Both the position numbers and the translations under genes were made by a program. The notes beneath the pieces were generated by a model. It was not told where the DNA came from, did not search any database, and worked only from the letters and a program-made list of their open reading frames with translations. Below, one piece after another: positions 24,655 through 33,411 of a DNA stretch of 64,000 nucleotides (its first letter is position 1; each line of letters starts with the position of its first letter). The stretch is from Tolypothrix sp. NIES-4075 (GTDB lineage Bacteria > Cyanobacteriota > Cyanobacteriia > Cyanobacteriales > Nostocaceae), in assembly GCF_002218085.1 (NCBI RefSeq), contig NZ_BDUC01000007.1:18905-82904 (forward strand), written 5' to 3'.

Positions 24655-25863
24655 ATGAAACTAAAGCAATTTGGTATTACATTTTTGAGTATTTGTATTG
24701 CTGCTTTTACAGGAACGAAAGCAGCAGAGGCAGCATCGTTTTCGGTAATTGCCGATGGTCTTGATAATGCACGGGGTCTAACTTTTGGCCCTGACGGCAG
24801 CCTCTACGTTACAGAAGCAGGAAAAGGGGGAAGTGGAGCTTGTGTTCCTTCACCGAGCGTAGAAAACCAATCTTTGTGTTATGGCACAACTGGTGCAGTG
24901 ACAAAAATTGGAAAAGGTACGCAAGAGCGTGTCCTTACAGGACTGCCTTCTTTAGCATTACCAGATGGTACTGATACTGCTGGGCCTCAAGATATCAAAT
25001 TTGATGCTACTGGCAAGCCTTATATTGCGGTGGGGTATGGTTCTAATCCCACATTTCGCGCCACATTAGGTAACACTGACTTAGGAAAAATTATCACTGC
25101 TAATTTCAATACAAATTCGTGGACTAGTGTAGCTGATTTAGCTAATTACGAACTTGTAAATAATCCAGACAAAGGTGATGTAATCAGCAATCCTTTTTCT
25201 TTGCTCCTAGATGGAAATAAAGTTGTTGTTGTTGATGCGGGTGCGAATGAGTTACTCAGCGCAGGTACTGATGGAAATAATTTAAACGCGATCGCCACAA
25301 TTAAGCGCCAGACATTAACTAATCCAGTCTTCCCCTCTGGTGCATCGTCATCACCATTTGAAATCCAAGCAGTACCTACAAATGTTGCATTAGGACTGGA
25401 TGGTGCTTATTATATCAGCCAATTAACTGGTTTTCCTTTTCCCGAAGGTCAAGCAAAAATCTATCGAGTTGGTTCTGATGGTCAACCAACAGTCTATGCC
25501 GATGGCTTTACCCAACTTACTGACTTAGCTTTTGATACTGAGGGTAATTTGTATGCTTTACAGTACGCTAATCAGTCACTCTGGAAAGGTAACCTAGATG
25601 GTTCGGTAATTAAGATATCACCTGATGGCACTCGGACAACACTACTCAGTGGTAATGGATTAGAGTCGCCTACTGCTTTGACTATTGGTGCTGATGGTGC
25701 TATCTACGTGACAAATCGGGGCGATCGCCCTGGACTTGGACAAGTTCTCAAAATTGAGAATCCCAAGTCTGTTCCCGAATCTACTTCTATTTTCAGCTTC
25801 TTAGCGCTTATTGGCACTGTGAGCGTTACTTTGTTGCGTCAGGGTAAAGCTAAGATGTTTTAA
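24655..25863 (+). CDS. ScyD/ScyE-family beta-propeller protein with PEP-CTERM anchor
   Basis: I chose the ATG at 24655 (MKLKQFGITFLSICIAAFTG) because it gives a clean signal peptide (cleaved after AEA, about residue 24); the longer in-frame start adds unrelated residues. The mature protein is built of NHL/SGL-like blades (ARGLTFGPDGSLYVTEAG, PQDIKFDATGKPYIAVGYG, LTDLAFDTEGNLYALQYA, TALTIGADGAIYVTNRG). It ends in a PEP-CTERM-like tail: VPEST, a hydrophobic helix, then a basic end. ScyD/ScyE are scytonemin-cluster proteins, but the family is broad; no other scy genes are here. The protein is exported. Confidence 0.82.
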   Translation: MKLKQFGITFLSICIAAFTGTKAAEAASFSVIADGLDNARGLTFGPDGSLYVTEAGKGGSGACVPSPSVENQSLCYGTTGAVTKIGKGTQERVLTGLPSLALPDGTDTAGPQDIKFDATGKPYIAVGYGSNPTFRATLGNTDLGKIITANFNTNSWTSVADLANYELVNNPDKGDVISNPFSLLLDGNKVVVVDAGANELLSAGTDGNNLNAIATIKRQTLTNPVFPSGASSSPFEIQAVPTNVALGLDGAYYISQLTGFPFPEGQAKIYRVGSDGQPTVYADGFTQLTDLAFDTEGNLYALQYANQSLWKGNLDGSVIKISPDGTRTTLLSGNGLESPTALTIGADGAIYVTNRGDRPGLGQVLKIENPKSVPESTSIFSFLALIGTVSVTLLRQGKAKMF

Positions 25864-26007
25864 TTCTCCCGGTTCGCTCATTTTTTCAGGAGTTAAAACA
25901 AAGGCTACTCAAAAGTCAAAGACTGACCATCAAAAAGCATTCTATCGCTACCAAACAAACTATCTTATTCATCAAGTTTGACTAATAAATATACTTACTA
26001 TATACAC

Positions 26008-26235
26008 TCACCGCGTTATAAGGTGAGGGCATTTAGCTAATGCAATTGGTGAAGGCATGGCTGAGTGTATGCCAAATTTCCTTGCTTCGTAACTCGCAGC
26101 TGCTACCACCCCCCGTTGGTTGGGAGTTGCACCAACCACTAATGGTTTACCTCGCAAGGAAGGATTATCGCGCTGCTCTACCGATGCGTAAAAAGCATCC
26201 ATGTCGATGTGGATGATTTTTCTTACTTGGTTCAC
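26008..26235 (-). pseudogene. dinB: DNA polymerase IV (Y-family), N-terminal fragment
   Basis: The first 75 residues are well preserved: RKIIHIDMDAFYASVEQRDN with catalytic Asp, then KPLVVGATPNQRGVVAAASYEARKFG and SAMPSPIALAKCPHLI. The gene stops abruptly there at a short CTCACC/GGTGAG inverse pair. About 280 residues of palm, fingers and little finger are absent. Confidence 0.85.
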
Positions 26236-26306
26236 CTTGATTAATTGTTACTCAATAATATTCCCGTCCTCACCTTGCTTCACTTCGACAGAAGATATTA
26301 AAGGTG

Positions 26307-26922
26307 AGAAAGTTGAATCGTACCGCGATACAACGGGTATACAAAGCACCGATTTTGCCAAAGTGCTAGCGTTGGTGGATAGAACTACGCCCAAGGGCAA
26401 ACGAGATTATGCAATATTGCGGCTGCTGTGGGATAATGCTTTGCGGCGTAGTGAAGTATGTAATTTGAATGTCGGCGATTTTAACGCCCAATCAAGTACT
26501 TTATCTATATTAGGTAAGGGTAAGGGGACGCAAAAAGTAGTTGTTGATTTAAGTCGCAAAACTGTGGAGGCGATCGCTGACTGGCTGATTGCGAGTAAGG
26601 GGGCAAGTAAATTGAAACAGCCGCTATTTACGGTGATTGCCTACAACGGTAATGGTAAACGCCTCACTGGGGAAGCAATTCGGCGGTTGGTGGATGGGTT
26701 ATGTAAAAAAGTTGGTATTACTAAACAAATCAAGCGCACCGCATTAGGCACAGTTCGATTACTACTGTGTTGGATAAAAATAATGGTAATTACCGCGCCA
26801 CGCAAAGGTTTAGCCGTCATGCTAAACCGGATACGGTGATGAAATATGATGATAATCGCTGCTATGTTGCAGAAGCAGATGACCGATATATTGGCGGATT
26901 TGGTGTGAGGGTAAAATTGTAA
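26307..26922 (+). pseudogene. tyrosine recombinase (XerC/D-like), N-truncated and frameshifted
   Basis: Catalytic domain only: LLWDNALRRSEVCNLNVGDF (first Arg), LGKGKGTQKVVV (Lys loop), then a frameshift near 26738. The other frame continues HRIRHSSITTVLDKNN, RATQRFSRHAKPDTVMKYDD (HxxR, His and Tyr nucleophile) to a TAA at 26920. The N-terminal core-binding domain is missing; the upstream frame runs through the reversed dinB start. Formerly a mobile-element or phage-type integrase. Confidence 0.75.
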
Positions 26923-27023
26923 ACGTATGCCGATGCTATATATTCCTTATAAAGACCTGGATGCAATTAGCAGTGATGATACCTTAGTTAGTATAGGTTT
27001 TGATAAAGTTTATTTTAGAGAAA

Positions 27024-27272
27024 ATGATGATGAAAGTGTGTCGGAGTGAATTTGCACTTTATGAAGAAACCATTTATAGAACAATAAGAAAAAAAGACTT
27101 AATTGCAGTAACTATTAAGAAAAATGGTTCGATTCGTGGAATAGGAGCAAAACGTAGTCGTGGATGGATACTTCGTGCTTATGAATGGTACAAGATTGCA
27201 AAAAGAGAAACTTTAACAAATTTACCAGATGATTTTATTGATTCTCTAATTTTTGACTCCAACGATGAGTAG
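27024..27272 (+). CDS. small basic hypothetical protein
   Basis: Not recognised. About 80 residues, basic in the middle (IRGIGAKRSRGWILRAYEWY), acidic at the end. It overlaps a 40-codon frame at 26927-27049 (MPMLYIPYKDLDAISSDDTL...), which starts right after the recombinase stop; the two could be pieces of one frameshifted gene or a small coupled pair. Low certainty that either is expressed. Confidence 0.35.
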   Translation: MMMKVCRSEFALYEETIYRTIRKKDLIAVTIKKNGSIRGIGAKRSRGWILRAYEWYKIAKRETLTNLPDDFIDSLIFDSNDE

Positions 27273-27331
27273 AAATACAAACTAATAAAAAGGTCAAGCA
27301 GAATTGGTATAAGTCAAACCAAGACAATCAA

Positions 27332-28060
27332 CTAATATCCAAAAAAGCAACTGTTGCGGACGCAATGCTCTAATTTAATTTGTACAAAAAGGTCAGTGGC
27401 ATCTGGAAATATATTGTAAGGTTCCATTTTACAGTCGTAACAGTGAATATTTTTCATGATTGAGTACAAAGTATCAGTGCTAAGGACTGTAGAGTGTCCA
27501 ACTCGATTTGGATCTGAGTAATTAGGGGAAGATGGGTCAATATAGGAAATGAGATTAAAGAGAACATACTTATTAGCATATTTAACCATTTTCTTGACAA
27601 AATACTCAACAAAGAGGTCGTAGTATTGTACTCTTGTTACTAGAACCCCCAAAGCCAAGACAATATCGAATTTACGATTTGGAGAAAATGAGGGGTCAAT
27701 AAAGTTAATTAACTGGAATTTTTTTGTGTTCGATTTCTGCTGTGCTGACGATATAAACGCAGGGACAATATCAATTGCCAGATAATTGTAACTATTAATA
27801 TCAGGAAAACGCAGTGATAAGTAAGAAATAAGTTCTCCTTTTCCACAACCTACATCAAGAATGGAACAATCTGACCAAATTGGAATTTTTTCAAAAAGTT
27901 TATCAAAAAAACTGAAATTTCTTTGTTCGTTTCTTTCTCCGATACTTTTGGCTGATGTTATTCCCTGATTGATAATGAGTTTGGAGTAGTATTGCTTGAT
28001 GGAATGTCCGTCCCCTAGCCAAGTTTGGATGAGTTCATCAGAAAATTTAGCTTCTTTCAT
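27332..28060 (-). CDS. class I SAM-dependent methyltransferase
   Basis: 242 residues with the Rossmann methyltransferase core. Motif I SILDVGCGKGELISYL (about 62-77) binds SAM. Motif II is NYLAIDIVPAFISSA, motif III region KFDIVLALGVL, and a C-terminal part FNLISYIDPSSPNYSDPNR carries the substrate side. No membrane segment. The substrate is not predictable. It stands alone, between a recombinase remnant and small unknown ORFs, on the strand opposite both, preceded by a 127-bp AT-rich promoter region. Confidence 0.85.
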   Translation of the reverse strand: MKEAKFSDELIQTWLGDGHSIKQYYSKLIINQGITSAKSIGERNEQRNFSFFDKLFEKIPIWSDCSILDVGCGKGELISYLSLRFPDINSYNYLAIDIVPAFISSAQQKSNTKKFQLINFIDPSFSPNRKFDIVLALGVLVTRVQYYDLFVEYFVKKMVKYANKYVLFNLISYIDPSSPNYSDPNRVGHSTVLSTDTLYSIMKNIHCYDCKMEPYNIFPDATDLFVQIKLEHCVRNSCFFGY

Positions 28061-28188
28061 TATTAATATTTGAGATTTGCTACAGCTTTTTAATTAATTA
28101 TTAGGCATAGTATCATATGGACACAATTATTTATCTAGGCTATGCACGCTTAGTAATTATAAAAGGCGATCGCATTTGAACAACAATC

Positions 28189-28591
28189 ATGACCAGCCCT
28201 CTTTCCCCTATAGAAGATCCAGACTTTTATTCCTCCATTCAGGAGAACCTAAAACAGCTTTTCGCTCAGTTGGGAACTCCCTTGGACTCTTCATCAATCA
28301 TAGAAATATATCAGAATGCATGTGATTTACAAAAGCCACGTTTCCCCATCACCCTTAACTCTTGCCCGCGTTGCAGGAACATTACTGGTTTACCGAGTTA
28401 ACGACACAGAACCGGAAGAGATCAAATGGTTTAACACCCAGGTTCAACAATGTCTGGACTCTGAAGAAGTTGAGGAGTTGATTGAATCGATACATCGCAC
28501 TGATGCTTTGCGATCGCACTACCATTTGAGAATCCACTCTTCATCGCACCAAAATGGAGTTACAGCATGGACGATAGTGAGAAGCTATTAG
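28189..28591 (+). pseudogene. hypothetical gene, apparently frameshifted
   Basis: An N-terminal frame (MTSPLSPIEDPDFYSSIQEN, LKQLFAQLGTPLDSSSIIEI) from 28189 ends at 28401. An overlapping frame from about 28345 continues with similar coding character (LTLARVAGTLLVYRVNDTEP, LDSEEVEELIESIHRTD). A single frameshift near 28355 would join them into one protein of about 130 residues. No family recognised. Confidence 0.35.
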
Positions 28592-28776
28592 AAATTAAGC
28601 AAGAACTAGAGCGAATCAACGAGCGGCTAGGAAAATTGTTTCCATCGAACCATCCTCAATTTGATGATGTGTTTGAAGACCTGGGCGCGGCTGGTTACTA
28701 TATCCGTGAAGCTGGTCATTGCATTCAGGCAGCGATAAAAACAGTGCTTCGTGGTGGAGAAACTGAAGTTGGGTGA
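28567..28776 (+). CDS. small helical hypothetical protein (69 aa)
   Basis: Not recognised. Highly charged N-terminal helix (DDSEKLLEIKQELERINERL) suggesting a coiled coil, then DDVFEDLGAAGYYIREAGHC. Starts inside the preceding reading frame and overlaps the next ORF by 26 bp, an arrangement typical of compact translationally coupled genes. Confidence 0.4.
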   Translation: MDDSEKLLEIKQELERINERLGKLFPSNHPQFDDVFEDLGAAGYYIREAGHCIQAAIKTVLRGGETEVG

Positions 28777-28888
28777 AGAATGTCGCGGTGAACGCGACCG
28801 CGCATTAGCCCTTTACAATACCTTGAGCAAAAAACAGAAAGAGCAGATTCCGCAAGTATTGCGGGTGTGGCTGCGCTACCGAGCGTGA
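28751..28888 (+). CDS. very small basic hypothetical protein (45 aa, GTG start)
   Basis: GTG start, overlapping the previous ORF. Basic and helical (EECRGERDRALALYNTLSKK, then QIPQVLRVWLRYRA). The composition looks protein-like, but length and non-ATG start keep this tentative. Confidence 0.3.
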   Translation: MVEKLKLGEECRGERDRALALYNTLSKKQKEQIPQVLRVWLRYRA

Positions 28889-29005
28889 GAAATACTTCGG
28901 CACACACCGAACGCCGCCCAAGTCGGCACGAAAAACAGCTTCTACTAAACCATACCGAGAGTGTTAATATTCCAAAATACAGTGCCACAATGCGTGGTTT
29001 TAACT

Positions 29006-29143
29006 ATGTTGCAACCCCAACCCAAAACTCCAGTATCCCAAAATCTATTGGTTAAGCTAAAAGCTCCCCGTGTGAGCGAAGATTTGGCGTTGCTGAATCA
29101 AAATATGAATCAGGCGATCGCTGCACATCTTGAGTGGCACTGA
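29006..29143 (+). CDS. very small hypothetical protein (45 aa)
   Basis: ATG start, MLQPQPKTPVSQNLLVKLKA then RVSEDLALLNQNMNQAIAAH. No family recognised. It lies in the same direction as the three small ORFs before it. Confidence 0.25.
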   Translation: MLQPQPKTPVSQNLLVKLKAPRVSEDLALLNQNMNQAIAAHLEWH

Positions 29144-29163
29144 ACCATACTTCAGGTAATGTA

Positions 29164-29400
29164 TTACCAATCGAATAGAAAGTTTAAGCATTTCTTCGGA
29201 CTTAGAATAACAGAAAGTTTTACGATGTAGTCGAGCACTCCGGATGTCGAAAACGACTGTTTTCTCCTTCTCCCAAGGGGAGACGCTCCGCGAACAACCC
29301 TGGTCATGTAGGTTTTACTAACAATATGGTCTTCGTCGCTAATAAAACAAGGATAAACTGGGTAGCCATCTGTACTTGAGAATAAGAGTGCCAACAGCTT
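29164..29400 (-). pseudogene. IS1-family transposase remnant, with a short palindromic insertion
   Basis: The minus strand reads STDGYPVYPCFISDEDHIVS and KTYMTRV, the same as the intact IS1-type copy at 49395-50082 (VTDGYPVYPCFIDDCDHLVK). At about 29265-29292 a GC-rich short repeat (TTCGCGGAGCGTCTCCCC) interrupts it. The remnant begins at the very end of the DevA-like gene. Confidence 0.75.
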
Positions 29401-30067
29401 ATAGTCTGCCATCTTCCAAATGGATGATGCGATCAGCAATATCCAAAATGCGATTGTCGTGAGTCACTAGCAAGATAGTACATTTTTGTTCCTTAGCTAG
29501 ACGCTGCATTAAGTCTACAATGTTTCGACCGGTCTTACTGTCTAATGCAGCAGTTGGCTCATCTGCTAAAACTAACTTAGGACGACTAACTAAGGCACGA
29601 GCGATCGCTACACGTTGTTTTTGTCCTCCCGAAAGGTTCTTCGGGTAATAGTTAACTCGTTCACCTAAACCAACTATTTTGAGAATGGCTTCAGATTTAG
29701 CACAAGCCTCTTGTTTACTAATATTTTCATGCAGTTCAATTGACATCTGCACATTCTGCCGGGCTGTCATAAATGGTAATAAATTATGAGCTTGAAAAAT
29801 ATAGCCAATCTCACGACGTACCTGTACTAGTTTCTCTTCATCGGCTCCATTCAGTTCTCTATCTAAACATCTAAGACTTCCATCTTGAACTGAGCGTAAC
29901 CCACCAATCAACGAAAGTAAAGTGGTTTTACCCGAACCAGATGGTCCTGTCATAATTACAATTTCACCAGAATTTATTTTCAAGTTAATGTCAAATAAAA
30001 CCTGCTTTTTCAGTGATTCTTTGCCAAAGTGATGATTTAAATTACAAACAACTATAATAGGCTTCAT
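29399..30067 (-). CDS. devA: DevA-like ABC exporter ATPase
   Basis: Nucleotide-binding subunit of a DevBCA-type exporter (LolD/MacB-like family) that in heterocystous cyanobacteria exports envelope glycolipids. 222 residues. Walker A TGPSGSGKTTLL (about 40-51), Q-loop IFQAHNLLPFM, signature LSGGQKQRVAIARAL, Walker B KLVLADEPTAALD and H-loop LLVTHDNRI. The stop falls at the edge of an IS1 remnant, so the last few residues may be altered. It follows devC by 16 bp, so the two are one transcription unit. The symbol is by family; orthology to Anabaena devA is not proven. Confidence 0.9.
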   Translation of the reverse strand: MKPIIVVCNLNHHFGKESLKKQVLFDINLKINSGEIVIMTGPSGSGKTTLLSLIGGLRSVQDGSLRCLDRELNGADEEKLVQVRREIGYIFQAHNLLPFMTARQNVQMSIELHENISKQEACAKSEAILKIVGLGERVNYYPKNLSGGQKQRVAIARALVSRPKLVLADEPTAALDSKTGRNIVDLMQRLAKEQKCTILLVTHDNRILDIADRIIHLEDGRL

Positions 30068-30083
30068 AATAAGTACATGTAAC

Positions 30084-31253
30084 CTAGAAAATATCAGCTG
30101 GATCTGCTGCTTTCAGCTTTCCTACTGCAATGACACCAGAAATAGAACACATAATAATTGTTGCTGCCAATACAAACACTGCTCTGTTAAGCGTCATAGC
30201 AATAGGTAGAAGCGTAGCTTGTTTAGTAAATTCATACTGGATGCAAGAGATAATAAACCCAGGTGTATAACCTAAAATAGCAATCAACAAAGCTTGTTGT
30301 AAAACTACAGATAAAAGATATTTATGCCGATACCCCATTGCTTTAAGCATGGCGTACTCAGACAGATGTTCGGAAACATTGGTATAAAGAATTTGATAAA
30401 CAACTACAATTCCGACAACAAGACCCAGAAAAACACCTAGATTGAAAATAAAACCAATTGCCGTACTGCTCTGCCAGTAATTCTTTTCAAAGTCCATTAG
30501 TCCTTGCTTTGAGAGAACTTTAACATCTTTTGGTAAATATTCTTTCAGTTTCTTGAGAAAATTATCAACATTATTTCCTGGTTTTAATTTAATTAAACCG
30601 ATATCAACAAATCTTTGTTGGCGATTACTGAAGATTCGTAAAAAGTTGAGATGACTAGTTAGTAAATTTCCATCCGCACCAAAAGATGTTCCTAACTCAA
30701 ATAACCCCATCACCTTGATTCTTCGATTTGAAGTCTTGTTACTAACTTCTACAGTTAAATTCCCTTGCTTTTTAAATTCTGAAACAATTGAACCAAATTC
30801 AGATCTGGAATTTTGGTCAAATAAGACTACATCAGGACGTTTGAGTTTATCTAAATTTTCAGCAACTCCGGGAAAATCAAAGACTTGATGCCTCAAATCG
30901 AATCCGATTACAAATATATTGCGCCAATAATTTCTGGTTTGAGGATTTTTCCATTGAGCAAAATCTAAGTAAATTGGGTTAACAAAATCTACTTCTGGAA
31001 AGGCTAAAGCTTGTAACAAGCGACGCTCAGGAAAGCTTTGCATCGCAATTAAAGCTGTTGAGCGAGAACTAATTAAAAAGCAATCTCCTTTCAACCCTTG
31101 ATGCAAGCGAACAGCACTATCAAATAAAGCATCTCTGAGACCTAGCTGCATAAAAATAATAACTACAGCAAAAATTACTCCTGATAAAGCTACAATTAAG
31201 CGAACTTTTTGGTATCTAAGTTGTAACCAAGCTGTAGGGAGTTTTTCAAACAT
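30084..31253 (-). CDS. devC: DevC-like ABC exporter permease
   Basis: 389-residue MacB/FtsX-type permease. N-terminal transmembrane helix at about 20-40 (VRLIVALSGVIFAVVIIFM), a large periplasmic domain (about 45-265, e.g. PERRLLQALAFPEVDFVNPI), then three helices near 270-300, 320-345 and 350-378 separated by the coupling segment EYAMLKAMGYRHKYLL. Fits the DevC family closely. It works with the DevA ATPase and DevB adaptor. The gap to devB is filled by a MITE. Confidence 0.9.
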   Translation of the reverse strand: MFEKLPTAWLQLRYQKVRLIVALSGVIFAVVIIFMQLGLRDALFDSAVRLHQGLKGDCFLISSRSTALIAMQSFPERRLLQALAFPEVDFVNPIYLDFAQWKNPQTRNYWRNIFVIGFDLRHQVFDFPGVAENLDKLKRPDVVLFDQNSRSEFGSIVSEFKKQGNLTVEVSNKTSNRRIKVMGLFELGTSFGADGNLLTSHLNFLRIFSNRQQRFVDIGLIKLKPGNNVDNFLKKLKEYLPKDVKVLSKQGLMDFEKNYWQSSTAIGFIFNLGVFLGLVVGIVVVYQILYTNVSEHLSEYAMLKAMGYRHKYLLSVVLQQALLIAILGYTPGFIISCIQYEFTKQATLLPIAMTLNRAVFVLAATIIMCSISGVIAVGKLKAADPADIF

Positions 31254-31301
31254 AAAAGTTTTTAATTGATTACGAACTATTTCTTAATGTTTTTGGGTAG
31301 T

Positions 31302-31416
31302 CATATAGCGGTTCCCATTCAAATACGGTACAACATCATATCGCGTCTGTGTAGTAGGGGCAAAGGCTAGCCGTGCCCCTACGGGTGTACCTCACGTAAA
31401 CGAGAACCGCTATATG
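31302..31416. mobile_element. MITE family B, copy 2, overlapping the devB 3' end
   Basis: CATATAGCGGTTC at 31302 and GAACCGCTATATG ending at 31416 are perfect inverse copies. The same 115-bp length and TATAGCG ends as 18238-18352. The last codons of devB (YSGSRLREVHP) are encoded by the element, so insertion replaced the native C-terminus. Confidence 0.7.
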
Positions 31417-32698
31417 TATTGATGACCACATCCACCTGTAAATTAGTTAAACCGGCTACTTGCTGAGTGTCTTTTGCATCTAGACGAATTTTAACCTCCA
31501 CTACCCTGACATCAGCATCTGCGGTGGGGTCAGTACCTAAGACATCTTTTTTTCCAATCTGCAAACCAATCTCATCTACTGTTCCTTGCAATTCTCTAAT
31601 TACTCCATCGGTTTTGATGGTCGCTCGTTGACCAATCCTGACACGACTGATATCTGTTTCATAAACTTCTGCTCTTACATACATCTGATCTGTCTGACCT
31701 AGATCGGCAATTCCTTGATTGCTAACAAGTTCACCTGGTCGGGTATGAATTTTCAGAATTTGACCATAAGACGGCGATCGCACATAAGCCAAAGCTAACT
31801 CTGCCTCAGCTCGTTGGACGGCAGCTTGGGCATTTCCGAGGTCTGTTTGAGCAACTTGTACATCTACAGGACGGACTTCTGCAACTGCTTTCAGCGTCGC
31901 TCCCTCGGATTGGATCTGTTTTTCTTGGGTAGCAATTGTCCGGTTGAGGTTTGCTTTTGCCTCTTGGATCTGTTTGCCTCTACTGCTAACAATTCGTTTA
32001 AGATTAGCTTGAGCTTCTTGAAGCAGTTCTCGATTGGTTTCTTGTTTGAGGCAGCTGCTATCACGAGTTTGAGTAGAAACGGCTCCGTTTTGATACAACG
32101 ACTGATAGCGCTGGCAGTCAGCTTGGGCATTGCGTAATTCAGCATAGCTCCGAGCAACTGTCGCTTTTTGGGCACTCTTTTCTCCTTGTAACTGAGCCTC
32201 TAAATTAGCAATAGTTGCTCGTTGAGTATTAATTTGCCCTTCTAACTCAGCTTTGGTGCCTTGGAATTTGGCATCCTGAGCCAAAATCGAAGCCGCTTTA
32301 GCTCCGGCTTTGACTTGCTCTAAACGCGCAAGGGATGCTCTAACTTGCTGTTGAGCTTGTTGGAGGGCAGCGACTAGGCGATCGCGACTGTCCAGAATCG
32401 CAACGACTTGCCCTTTTTTAACTCTGTCTCCTCGTTTCACTAGCAGTTGGTCAACTCTTGCACCTTCTAAGAAAGCAGGGGCAGATAGATGAATTACTTC
32501 TCCTTTCGGTTCCAAGTACCCTAAAGCCGCAACAGCGTCAACAGGAGTTTGGCTAACAGAGGATGTTGTTGCGGTGCGAGTAGCGGCTCGGAAATTTAAC
32601 ATACCATAAGTTGTAATTGCACCTGTTGCTAAAGCCGCAGCAACTAATAAAACAATCGCCCCCTGTCGTTTTGGTTTGAATAATAGCTGATATTTCAT
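31379..32698 (-). CDS. devB: DevB-like HlyD-family adaptor
   Basis: Membrane-fusion subunit of the DevBCA exporter. 439 residues. One N-terminal transmembrane helix (GAIVLLVAAALATGAITTYG, about 14-33), then the DevB hallmark VAALGYLEPKGEVIHLSAP, a lipoyl half (VDQLLVKRGDRVKKGQVVAI), a long alpha-hairpin (about 105-290) with TRDSSCLKQ, the second lipoyl half (YVRSPSYGQILKIHTRPGEL) and the beta-barrel. The final residues derive from a MITE, but all recognised domains are complete. Read divergently from the halogenase-PKS-halogenase genes 700 bp away. Confidence 0.9.
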   Translation of the reverse strand: MKYQLLFKPKRQGAIVLLVAAALATGAITTYGMLNFRAATRTATTSSVSQTPVDAVAALGYLEPKGEVIHLSAPAFLEGARVDQLLVKRGDRVKKGQVVAILDSRDRLVAALQQAQQQVRASLARLEQVKAGAKAASILAQDAKFQGTKAELEGQINTQRATIANLEAQLQGEKSAQKATVARSYAELRNAQADCQRYQSLYQNGAVSTQTRDSSCLKQETNRELLQEAQANLKRIVSSRGKQIQEAKANLNRTIATQEKQIQSEGATLKAVAEVRPVDVQVAQTDLGNAQAAVQRAEAELALAYVRSPSYGQILKIHTRPGELVSNQGIADLGQTDQMYVRAEVYETDISRVRIGQRATIKTDGVIRELQGTVDEIGLQIGKKDVLGTDPTADADVRVVEVKIRLDAKDTQQVAGLTNLQVDVVINTYSGSRLREVHP

Positions 32699-32789
32699 GT
32701 ATGCTCCTTCCGTGGATATTACGATTTATTTATACGGGGTAAATCCTCAAACAAATCATTAATGTGTATTTTTTAATACCGTATTCTCC

Positions 32790-33083
32790 TTAAGTTTCAA
32801 ACTCGACGCTATGCCTTTGGTTTATCCCTTGAGAAATACCCAATCGCTCAACACTAGTTACATACTGCATACATCTAGACTCCTCAAAGTTACGATATTC
32901 TTGCCAAAACTCGCCCTCTAAATTAAACGGAAGAGTCATCATCCACTCGATAAATTTGAATAAGCTAATGATATCTTCCCGCTTGAATTTTAGGTCGTAT
33001 AATCTTTTTAGCAAAGTAAGCTTTTGCCGCTTGCGTTCCGGTAAGACGCTGCTAGTCTCCAAAGCTGCCAGGTGTGCCATCAC
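32790..33083 (-). pseudogene. Rpn/PD-(D/E)XK transposase-like protein, C-terminal fragment
   Basis: The reading ALETSSVLPERKRQKLTLLK, RLYDLKFKREDIISLFKFIE and TSVERLGISQGI matches the C-terminal part of the Rpn-family (PDDEXK_2) proteins common in cyanobacteria, where it follows the nuclease domain. The nuclease domain itself is missing. Upstream, IS982 remnant sequence begins. Confidence 0.65.
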
Positions 33084-33109
33084 AATGAGCGTAAACGGGT
33101 TGCTACTAG

Positions 33110-33345
33110 CTCCAAGTAAGCTTTTTTACTTAATTCATAAGTATTTAGTTGTGCTTTTATTATCAAACAAAGTTTTATGAAGAAAGTAATTTTTAAAACA
33201 CGAAATCATTTAATAATTAAGTACTCGATCAAACTTAAAGTCCGGTGGCGCAACGCATGTTGTATGCGATCGCCAATTGCGATAAATATGAACTTAATAA
33301 CTCGCAACTTACCGGCAACTTAAGTTAATATAATTTGTGTAGTAT
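33110..33345 (+). pseudogene. IS982-family element, decayed 3' end
   Basis: Nucleotide similarity to the 3' end of the IS982 copy at 21113-22228: TTTTTACTTAA..., AAGTAATTT..., then a GGTGGCGC...GCGATCGC block and CGCAACTT. It forms most of the sequence immediately upstream of the first halogenase gene, so it may have replaced or supplied promoter elements. Confidence 0.6.
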
Positions 33346-33411
33346 TAAAAAAATTTATTTAATCTGTGGAAGCTCTTACTCTAATTTAAATGAAGTAACC
33401 AACAGAAGCTA

